Source: an uncultured Lactobacillus sp. (GTDB taxonomy: Bacteria; Bacillota; Bacilli; Lactobacillales; Lactobacillaceae). From it: DNA of 6,167 nt. The translations under genes were made by a program, and so were the position numbers. The notes below the pieces were generated by a model, which worked only from the letters and a program-made list of their open reading frames with translations, did not search any database and was not told the DNA's origin. Positions 1-4,590 of the stretch are shown in pieces (the first letter of the stretch is position 1; each line of letters opens with the position of its first letter). Location: positions 1 through 6,167 of the forward strand of contig CALNAK010000050.1 in assembly GCA_937874185.1 (NCBI GenBank). The letters run 5' to 3'.

Positions 1-9
1 TCACCCACA

Positions 10-38
10 TTTACAACACAAAGGTTATGTTGTATAAT
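10..38 (+). promoter_or_regulatory. Promoter for the small rightward RNA
   Basis: A -35 box TTTACA (10-15, one mismatch to consensus) and a perfect -10 box TATAAT (33-38) are separated by exactly 17 bp. The predicted start is near position 45. It is the best sigma-A-type promoter in the window and points at a transcript that ends only about 65 nt later, at the terminator at 73-109. A constitutive strong promoter feeding a very short RNA is typical of plasmid copy-number antisense RNAs. Confidence 0.75.
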
Positions 39-44
39 AGAGCT

Positions 45-109
45 ACATTGATCAACTAAAAAAGATGTATGTAGCTATCAAGAATTGGCGTTCTTGGTGG
101 CTTTTCTTT
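45..109 (+). ncRNA. Candidate countertranscribed (antisense) RNA controlling plasmid replication
   Basis: A transcript of about 65 nt is bounded by a consensus promoter and an intrinsic terminator and has no convincing ORF. The segment AGCT at 73-76 can pair either upstream (41-48 with 69-76, 8 bp, perfect at DNA level) or in the terminator stem (73-84 with 91-102). In an opposite-strand transcript crossing the region these would be mutually exclusive folds, as in rep-leader attenuators. A TTGACA promoter on the minus strand (163-191) would produce such a leader. In several Gram-positive plasmid families (for example pSK41, pT181, Inc18) short antisense RNAs repress rep this way. The target rep gene would lie beyond the left edge and is not visible, so its identity is inferred. 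An alternative is a type I antitoxin RNA, but I see no toxin ORF on the opposite strand. Confidence 0.55.
73..109 (+). terminator. Intrinsic terminator of the small RNA
   Basis: A 12-bp stem (73-84 with 91-102, two G-U pairs, no mismatches) closes a 6-nt loop and is followed by TTTCTTT. The G-U pairs become A-C mismatches on the other strand, so the element works best rightward. Confidence 0.85.
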
Positions 110-119
110 ATGCAAAAAT

Positions 120-142
120 TTATTTTTAGTGATTAAAAATAA
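120..142. repeat. 9-bp perfect inverted repeat in the putative rep leader
   Basis: TTATTTTTA at 120-128 is the exact reverse complement of 134-142 with a 5-nt spacer (GTGAT). It lies between the leftward promoter at 163-191 and the antisense RNA, so it would form a hairpin near the 5' end of the leftward leader transcript. It could equally be a protein-binding site. It is AT-only, so chance is possible. Confidence 0.5.
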
Positions 143-162
143 TCTTTAAATCTATACCGTTG

Positions 163-191
163 ATATTAAATGTTTTGAAACTTATTGTCAA
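163..191 (-). promoter_or_regulatory. Leftward promoter, probably for a rep gene outside the window
   Basis: On the minus strand a perfect -35 TTGACA (191-186) is followed after 17 bp by TAATAT (168-163, 4 of 6 matches). Transcription would start near 156 and run left through the whole small RNA at 45-109, making the two transcripts complementary. No ORF with a ribosome site starts before the left edge; an ATG at 10-8 has no Shine-Dalgarno sequence. The divergent arrangement with parA matches RepA_N plasmids of the pAD1 type, where repA and the partition genes diverge around iterons. Confidence 0.5.
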
Positions 192-233
192 CAGCCACTT
201 TTTAATTTGTAGTAATTTTTTTTCGACTTTTTG

Positions 234-289
234 TAGTATAATAGTAAAATAGTATAGTAGTAAGATAGTATAATAGTACAATAGTGTTA
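234..289. repeat. Iteron cluster A: seven TAGTA octamers
   Basis: Units start at 234, 242, 250, 258, 266, 274 and 282, an exact 8-bp period. The units read TAGTATAA, TAGTAAAA, TAGTATAG, TAGTAAGA, TAGTATAA, TAGTACAA and a degenerate TAGTGTTA. One isolated TAGT at 210 is in phase (24 bp upstream). Octamers of the form TAGTARRR lie between the divergent repA and repB genes of enterococcal plasmid pAD1, where they serve partition; the match in length, sequence and position is close. The likely ligand is the RHH protein encoded at 1280-1657. Several units contain TATAAT, so binding could also regulate parA transcription. Confidence 0.88.
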
Positions 290-339
290 TATAAAACTTT
301 AAATATTAATTAACGGGCATTTAATGCATTTACTTTTTG

Positions 340-403
340 TAGTACAATAGTTATATAGTAAGATAGTATAATAGTAAGATAGTATAATAGTATAATAGTA
401 ATG
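340..403. repeat. Iteron cluster B: eight TAGTA octamers before parA
   Basis: Units start at 340, 348, 356, 364, 372, 380, 388 and 396, again exactly 8 bp apart, with consensus TAGTAWRA. The second (TAGTTATA) and last (TAGTAATG) units deviate. The cluster ends 40 bp before the parA start, so protein bound here would cover the parA promoter region and autoregulation is expected. Each cluster opens with the same 20-bp block (226-245 and 332-351, one difference), suggesting duplication. The 50-bp spacer between clusters holds an 11-bp palindrome GCATTTAATGC (317-327). TATAAT occurs at 367, 383 and 391, but none has a good -35 at the right distance, so I do not assign a parA promoter. Confidence 0.88.
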
Positions 404-443
404 TTTTTAAAAAAGACTTAATTTCTTGAGGAGATAAATATTT

Positions 444-1277
444 ATGACTACAAAAATGTTATTTGGAAACTTTAAAGGTGGAGTTGGTAAGACTACTAAT
501 TCAGTAATGGTAGCATACGAATTAGCCAAAAAGGGATACAAGACTTTAGTATGTGACTTAGATCCACAAGCAAATTCAACACAATTATTACGTAGAACAT
601 ACGGACTTCAAAACGGTATAGAACTACCAATTGAAAATACCATGATGGTTGCTCTTCAAGAAAATACCATAAAAAATTCGTTAGTTGAAATAATGGACAA
701 TTTATATCTTTTACCGTCACACAAGGATTTTGTTAATTATCCTGACTTTCTAGAACTTAAATTTTTACCAAACGAACCAAATTATAAAAAGAAAAGAATT
801 AGTTTTTTTCAGGATCAACTTTCCAAAATTGAAGACGATTTCGAATACATTATATTTGATGTACCACCAACACTATCAATTTATACTGATACAGCTCTAT
901 ATTCATCTGATTATGTCATCATTGTTTTACAGACACAACAACGTTCTTTAGACGGAGCAGAAGCATTTTGGGAGTATTTACAAACTTTCTACAACACATA
1001 TAAAGATGTTGATTTTGACATTGCCGGCATTCTACCAGTATTACTAAAAAACAATGTTGGATTAGATAATCAAATCATCGATGACGCAAAGAAAATATTT
1101 GGTGAAGAAACACTATTTAATGTCATCATAAAACATATGGAAAGATTAAAACGATATGATCGTCAAGGTATCTCTGAACAACAAATGACAGCGCAAAATG
1201 ATTTTCATGATATTAAAGTTCACCGTATTTATTCTGATTTAACAGATGAAATTATAGAAAGGACACACCAAAATTAA
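444..1277 (+). CDS. parA: ParA-family partition ATPase
   Basis: A 277-residue cytosolic P-loop ATPase of the ParA/MinD superfamily that moves or positions plasmid copies by ATP-dependent binding to nucleoid DNA. The deviant Walker A motif KGGVGKTT is at residues 11-18. The switch I region LVCDLDPQAN is at 35-44 (D40) and Walker B/switch II YIIFDVPPT at 135-143 (D139). The length is typical of small type Ib ParA proteins, with no N-terminal HTH domain, so repression is expected from the partner protein. The start is supported by GAGGAG (428-433), 10 nt before the ATG. It is followed after 2 bp by the RHH gene and preceded by the two iteron clusters, forming a full partition cassette. Closest known counterparts by layout are RepB of pAD1 and PrgP of pCF10. 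Confidence 0.95.
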   Translation: MTTKMLFGNFKGGVGKTTNSVMVAYELAKKGYKTLVCDLDPQANSTQLLRRTYGLQNGIELPIENTMMVALQENTIKNSLVEIMDNLYLLPSHKDFVNYPDFLELKFLPNEPNYKKKRISFFQDQLSKIEDDFEYIIFDVPPTLSIYTDTALYSSDYVIIVLQTQQRSLDGAEAFWEYLQTFYNTYKDVDFDIAGILPVLLKNNVGLDNQIIDDAKKIFGEETLFNVIIKHMERLKRYDRQGISEQQMTAQNDFHDIKVHRIYSDLTDEIIERTHQN

Positions 1278-1279
1278 TT

Positions 1280-1657
1280 ATGGCAAAGCTAGAATTTAAT
1301 AAAGATCCCAACCGTAAAAAAACTTTTAAAAAGGTAGAGGAAACGCACATATCAGAACCTAAAAAAACTTTTTCAACTACCACAACTCTTGACAATACAC
1401 CAAAACCTTATAATACAACGCCAAACCCTAAAATGGGTAGACCGAGAAAAAACAAGACATACAGTACTATTCGTATACAACGCCACACCGTCAATAGAAT
1501 TAATGCATTACAGAACACTTTGAATTTTGATACCCAAGATGATCTAATCATTAATATGTTGGATAAATTAGAAACCGTACTAGATTCTGAGCAAAAAACA
1601 ATGCTTGATATGTACATGAAAACATACACAGCTAAAGAAAAAAGACAAAATTCATAA
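1280..1657 (+). CDS. Small ribbon-helix-helix centromere-binding partner of ParA
   Basis: A 125-residue protein whose start is 2 nt after the parA stop, so the two genes are co-transcribed. A weak ribosome site (AAAGGA, 1258-1263) sits 16 nt upstream, suggesting translational coupling. The N-terminal 50 residues are rich in K, T, P and N and look disordered; in ParG and omega proteins such a tail carries an Arg/Lys that stimulates the ParA ATPase. An AT-hook-like GRPRKNK lies at 53-59. A ribbon-helix-helix pattern follows: strand YSTIRI (61-66), helix about 68-80, turn, helix about 84-97. The final 25 residues are charged. It occupies the position of RepC (pAD1) or PrgO (pCF10), so I infer that it binds the TAGTA octamers at 234-403. 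It may belong to the small plasmid proteins annotated DUF5388, but I cannot confirm that here. Confidence 0.87.
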   Translation: MAKLEFNKDPNRKKTFKKVEETHISEPKKTFSTTTTLDNTPKPYNTTPNPKMGRPRKNKTYSTIRIQRHTVNRINALQNTLNFDTQDDLIINMLDKLETVLDSEQKTMLDMYMKTYTAKEKRQNS

Positions 1658-1989
1658 TTGGTATAGATTACAAAGAGTCGGAATAAATCAGAAAATAAGA
1701 AGTTAACAAATAGTATTTCACCATACATTATAATATGTGGTATGAAAATTACTTTGATGAATATCAATTATATTAATTACTATTACCATCCATTACGTCG
1801 ATAATATTCAATTCTTTGTATTTAACGTTTTAAGATGGTTTTTATAGCATAAAAGATGGACTTTTAATGAAAGGGTACTACATTATTATTCAGCAAAGCA
1901 CTATTAATCGTCAATTTATTCCCAAATGTCTTTAAATTTGGTTTCCCTCAACTAAAAACCGACTGAATGATGTTAGCATTATTATTTCT
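1658..1989. other. Non-coding stretch between partition genes and retron
   Basis: No ORF longer than about 20 codons with a ribosome site is visible on either strand. It contains several small potential hairpins: 1722-1726 with 1740-1744 (around a TATAAT at 1729-1734), TAAAAG/CTTTTA at 1850-1855 with 1861-1866, CCAAAT/ATTTGG at 1922-1927 with 1936-1941, and GGTTT/AAACC at 1940-1944 with 1956-1960. None has a U-run making it a clear terminator for the partition operon. I recognise no insertion-sequence remnant. It marks the junction between plasmid backbone and defence cargo. Confidence 0.5.
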
Positions 1990-1996
1990 TTGCTAA
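1973..1996. repeat. Inverted repeat overlapping the ncRNA promoter -35
   Basis: TTAGCA (1973-1978) is the perfect reverse complement of TGCTAA (1991-1996), with a 12-nt spacer. The right arm overlaps the -35 box of the candidate retron ncRNA promoter (1990-1995), so it could be an operator. At only 6 bp in AT-rich DNA, chance is a real alternative. Confidence 0.3.
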
Positions 1997-2018
1997 TCTA
2001 CTGCTTTTGTGCTTTAAT
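1990..2018 (+). promoter_or_regulatory. Candidate promoter for retron ncRNA and RT
   Basis: A -35 TTGCTA (1990-1995, 4 of 6) and -10 TTTAAT (2013-2018, 5 of 6) are spaced by exactly 17 bp. The predicted start at about 2025 falls 2 nt before the a1 arm of the candidate ncRNA, which is where a retron transcript must begin at the latest. A nearby TATAAT at 2022-2027 would start inside a1 and lacks a -35 partner. Retron ncRNA and RT are normally one transcript, and no better promoter lies between 2037 and 2212. Confidence 0.5.
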
Positions 2019-2024
2019 GAATAT

Positions 2025-2186
2025 AATTGATATGTAGAGGATTTGATACTTGTTGTCTTATCCTTGTTGGTGGCTCGAGGCCAACTGAAATGTTATGTGA
2101 CCGCCAGATTATTGGTAAACTTTCCCACTGGACGCATAATTTTAACCTATTCGTAATTAATTTTCTACCTACAAAGTACATATCAA
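2025..2186 (+). ncRNA. Candidate retron msr-msd RNA
   Basis: This would be the template and primer RNA of the downstream retron RT, giving a branched RNA-DNA hybrid (msDNA). The a1 arm TTGATATGTA (2027-2036) is the perfect reverse complement of the a2 arm (2177-2186). The base straight after a1 is G2037, the place of the branching guanosine in retron Ec86. The msr-like part has AGGAT/ATCCT (2038-2042 with 2060-2064) and GTTGGT/GCCAAC (2066-2071 with 2080-2085, loop containing CTCGAG). The msd-like part is a long hairpin: AAA 2088-2090 with 2141-2143, G2092-TTATGTG with CGCATAA-T2140 (2092-2099 with 2133-2140), then CCAG/CTGG (2104-2107 with 2128-2131). The a2 arm ends 26 nt before the RT start. 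No homology search was possible; the boundaries rest on folding by eye, and the usual AGC context of the branch G is not present (here AGA). Confidence 0.6.
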
Positions 2187-2212
2187 GTACATAATTTAGG
2201 AAATTTATTTTT

Positions 2213-3472
2213 ATGTCTAAACTATCTTCAATCAACAATGTCGCATCTCTAGTTAAAGTAATTAATCATAAATTATATATAAAAAGATATGCTCCTATTA
2301 CCATTGACTTTCTTAAGAAAAATACTCACAAATATGTTGATAGAAATATTCCTAAGAAGCGTGGAGGCTTTAGAACTCTTAACATTCCAAATGATCAATT
2401 ATTGCATGTACAAGAAATATTATTAGAGTTGTTTTATGAATCACAAGATCGGAATGTTAGGGAAAACAAGTGGATATCACAAATCGATCGTTCTGCCCCG
2501 GCATATAAACCTTCTAATTATTATTTAAATAAGCCTGCTCATTGGATACATGCTAAAAATCATGTCAATAAGGCTATCATCGTTAGCTTTGATTTTCATG
2601 ATTTTTTTGGTAGTCTTTATTCTGGTAGAATTTATTCAGTATTTATTAAGTATTTTAAGTGTAGTAAAAGTGTTGCGACCATACTTACAAATTTAACAAC
2701 TTTTAATCATTCATTGCCACAAGGTGCGCCAACTTCGCCTTTTTTGTCTAATTTAGTTATGTATTATTTTGATAAAACAATGATTAAAATTTCTAGAGAG
2801 AATAGTGTTAGATACTCAAGGTATGCAGACGATGTTATTTTGTCATCTAATAACAGACAATTTCTGAATAATACCAACTTTTTCCAAAAGTCTTTTAATA
2901 ATGGGCAAAATATAGAATTTTCTGAACAAATTAGTAAGTTATTATTAGGATATCACCTATCATTGAATCCGAATAAAACTCGAGTTTATAATTATTGGAA
3001 TCAGCAAAAAATCACTGGGATAGTAGTTAATCATCATACTAATATTTCTAGGCGCAAGTTAGTCGTTCATAGATCGATTTTAATTAATCTAATCAAAGCA
3101 ATTGATATGATAGCTTTCGATAACATGAAGGGTTATGAACAATTACAAATTAATATTAATAAAGCGTTATCTGTCCTGAAAATAAATGATAATTTTTTGA
3201 ACGAGTTAGATAGTTCCTTTGGGAAGAAAACTAAAATGATATTGAAACTCAAACTTATTCATTTTATTTTATTTTCTAAAACAAAATATTATCTTCAAGT
3301 TATTGATAGAAAATCAAAAAGAATTGAAAAAATAATGTTATTAAGTAACAGGTTAAACTTATTACTTAATAACATTATGAATGATAACCATATAAATCCA
3401 AATCTCATAGATTCAAAAATTTCAAACAAAACCGGACTAAGCAATAATTGTACTTTTTATTTTACGGATTAA
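2213..3472 (+). CDS. ret: Retron-type reverse transcriptase
   Basis: A 419-residue RT that would copy the msd part of the upstream RNA from the 2'-OH of a guanosine, as part of an anti-phage system. Visible motifs are KKRGGFRTLNIP (48-59, RT1), HAKNH (113-117, at the place of the retron NAxxH motif), VSFDFHDFFGSL (124-135, first catalytic Asp D127), LPQGAPTSPFLSN (168-180) and RYADDVILS (203-211, catalytic D206/D207). LNPNKTR (251-257) precedes ITGIVVN (267-273, the retron VTG motif of region Y). NAxxH and VTG separate retron RTs from group II intron, DGR and Abi-type RTs. The first Asn is His here. The C-terminal part after region Y (about 145 residues, basic, Leu/Asn rich) makes it longer than Ec86 RT (320 residues). 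AGGA at 2198-2201 lies 11 nt before the ATG. Its last 11 bp overlap the convergent gene at 3462-4214. Confidence 0.92.
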   Translation: MSKLSSINNVASLVKVINHKLYIKRYAPITIDFLKKNTHKYVDRNIPKKRGGFRTLNIPNDQLLHVQEILLELFYESQDRNVRENKWISQIDRSAPAYKPSNYYLNKPAHWIHAKNHVNKAIIVSFDFHDFFGSLYSGRIYSVFIKYFKCSKSVATILTNLTTFNHSLPQGAPTSPFLSNLVMYYFDKTMIKISRENSVRYSRYADDVILSSNNRQFLNNTNFFQKSFNNGQNIEFSEQISKLLLGYHLSLNPNKTRVYNYWNQQKITGIVVNHHTNISRRKLVVHRSILINLIKAIDMIAFDNMKGYEQLQININKALSVLKINDNFLNELDSSFGKKTKMILKLKLIHFILFSKTKYYLQVIDRKSKRIEKIMLLSNRLNLLLNNIMNDNHINPNLIDSKISNKTGLSNNCTFYFTD

Positions 3473-4214
3473 CATTTTTCTCTGACAGTAAGGTGTAAAG
3501 GCTTTTTGGGTTAGTATTGTCATTGTTTGAAAATGTGTTTGTAGTTGTTTTTAAAAAATAAGTAGATATGGTAGATTTCATATTTTTATCAGGATATAAA
3601 TTGCTGTTTATATTTTTGGGTAAATAACAGTCTGATTCATTTCCAAAAAAATGTAACTTTTTCATTAAATTTGCAACAGATAAACCATCTTTAGAAAATG
3701 TAGCATATAGATACAAATACGCAATCGTTTTGTTAGAAAGTATTGATCGCAATTGTTTTACATAAAACGTCTTTTTAAAAAATAAATTTTGGTTCACAAA
3801 TGCGAGTAGTATCTCTATCTGATTTATAAAATTTTCGTGTGGAATATAACTAGAACTGGTAACAGAAAAAATATTTTGTTCATTGAGAACAATTTTATTT
3901 TTTAAAAAACTGTTGTTAGTGTTACTATCTAATAAAAGTCCCAATAGTACCCATTCTCCCTGTCTTTTATGGTTTAACTTTGCAAGATCGACGTCCATTT
4001 TATCTGCATACTTTACTAATAAATCGAATGAATACTTAAAAGATGTTATATTTTTGGTGTTATAGTTTACCAGTAGGGCACAAACTGAAATAGTTATAGG
4101 CAAAACACTGATAAAAATTTTATTAGTAATTAAATTAATAGGCAGTAGTGGAATCCACATACCCATAGTAAAGCCTATTGCTATTAACAAACAATGCAAA
4201 ATAAATTTTTTCAT
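3462..4214 (-). CDS. Two-transmembrane protein, candidate abortive-infection effector
   Basis: A 250-residue protein of unproven function. Lys2-Lys3 precede a membrane helix at about 4-25, a short loop with Pro follows, then a second helix at about 31-51 (KIFISVLPITISVCALLVNY) and a roughly 200-residue soluble part, predicted N-in/C-in. The tail has helical stretches such as FINQIEILLAFVNQ and a segment with LRSILSNKTIAYLYLY. Together these recall the membrane-plus-helical-tail layout of putative phage abortive-infection proteins (PF16872, AbiC-like), and more loosely the two-TM effector of retron Ec48. Both comparisons come from memory of the families, not a search. It is transcribed towards the RT and overlaps its 3' end by 11 bp with no terminator between, so the mRNAs are antisense at their ends. 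AAGGA (minus strand) sits 14 nt before the ATG, rather far. It could be an independent defence gene instead of the retron effector. Confidence 0.82.
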   Translation of the reverse strand: MKKFILHCLLIAIGFTMGMWIPLLPINLITNKIFISVLPITISVCALLVNYNTKNITSFKYSFDLLVKYADKMDVDLAKLNHKRQGEWVLLGLLLDSNTNNSFLKNKIVLNEQNIFSVTSSSYIPHENFINQIEILLAFVNQNLFFKKTFYVKQLRSILSNKTIAYLYLYATFSKDGLSVANLMKKLHFFGNESDCYLPKNINSNLYPDKNMKSTISTYFLKTTTNTFSNNDNTNPKSLYTLLSEKNVNP

Positions 4215-4247
4215 CTGTGTCTAAGTTATCCTTATAAATATGCTTTA

Positions 4248-4253
4248 ATTATA
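4248..4253 (-). promoter_or_regulatory. Possible -10 box for the two-TM gene
   Basis: On the minus strand TATAAT (4253-4248) lies about 34 nt before the ATG at 4214, leaving a leader of some 28 nt. No good -35 is present 15-18 bp upstream (only TTTAAT-like sequences), so activity would be weak or need an activator. The octamer AAGTTATC occurs as a direct repeat on either side (4223-4230 and 4261-4268) and could be an operator pair. Confidence 0.3.
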
Positions 4254-4402
4254 TAGCAACAAGTTATCATTAAATATTTTATGTCCTTTGAAGAATATAA
4301 AATAAAAATTTTTTCTAAATTTACAGTATCCAATCAAATGATTTACTAGCAGTATTATCATTTATCCAATGTTAATTATACACAAAAAAAGATTAAATCA
4401 TC

Positions 4403-4432
4403 GCAGTCCACTTATTGAGGGACGCTTTTTTT
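4403..4432 (+). terminator. Intrinsic terminator with no rightward gene before it
   Basis: The stem pairs GC-A-GTCC (4403-4409, A4405 bulged) with GGAC-GC (4420-4425), extended by C4411-T4413 with G4417-G4419, and is followed directly by seven T (4426-4432). It is best read rightward, yet no intact plus-strand gene precedes it. Leftward it could serve the SIR2 transcript, about 160 nt after its stop, but the T-run on that side (the A-run at 4384-4390) is 12 nt from the stem, so termination would be poor. Confidence 0.7.
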
Positions 4433-4590
4433 ATTTTATAATAAATTATCTAAATATTAGATTTTATTTTGTCTTATAACCTAAAAAACTAAAAATATTA
4501 TTATAATCACAACGTTAAAAATGTCATCAATTTTTATCAAAAAACTGCAGCTAAAAATACCCTTCCCATCAGTTATTTATCATAAATACC

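Larger units (their letters stand above)
4215..4590. other. Intergenic region with orphan terminator and a possible relic ORF
   Basis: This 376-bp gap separates the two leftward genes. The plus strand has a 22-codon ORF at 4281-4349 (MSFEEYKIKIF at its start) with no ribosome site, possibly the remains of a gene. A hairpin AAATGAT/ATCATTT (4336-4342 with 4357-4363) is flanked by direct repeats TATCCAAT (4327-4334 and 4363-4370). A terminator follows at 4403-4432. Nothing else recognisable lies between 4433 and 4590. Confidence 0.5.

Noticed and set aside
65..136. Plus-strand 23-codon ORF (MYVAIKNW start) reading through the terminator hairpin
   Set aside because: No real ribosome site, and it runs across a strong intrinsic terminator, so it is unlikely to be translated or to be a small toxin.
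234..403. CRISPR-like appearance of the repeated sequence
   Set aside because: Units are 8 bp, contiguous and without unique spacers; there are no cas genes. They are iterons.
1408..1767. Minus-strand 119-codon ORF opposite the RHH gene
   Set aside because: Hydrophobic, low-complexity shadow of a real coding frame, with most of its length opposite the RHH gene.
1658..1989. Insertion-sequence or transposase remnant
   Set aside because: No recognisable protein fragments in the frames I read and no terminal inverted repeats or target duplications.
2022..2027. Perfect TATAAT as the retron ncRNA promoter
   Set aside because: Its start would fall inside the a1 arm, and there is no -35 at a suitable distance; the TTGCTA/TTTAAT pair at 1990-2018 fits better.
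1771..2160. Longer a1/a2 alternative using TTAATTAC near 1771-1780 and 2151-2160
   Set aside because: The arms contain the self-complementary TTAATT/AATTA type of AT sequence and would enclose almost 400 nt, longer than usual retron RNAs.
2014..2238. Minus-strand 74-codon ORF over the candidate ncRNA
   Set aside because: No ribosome site or recognisable domain, and it is explained by the structured non-coding RNA region.
2213..3472. Group II intron maturase, DGR or Abi-type RT
   Set aside because: No maturase or endonuclease domain, no template/variable repeat pair, and the motifs at the NAxxH and VTG positions point to retrons.
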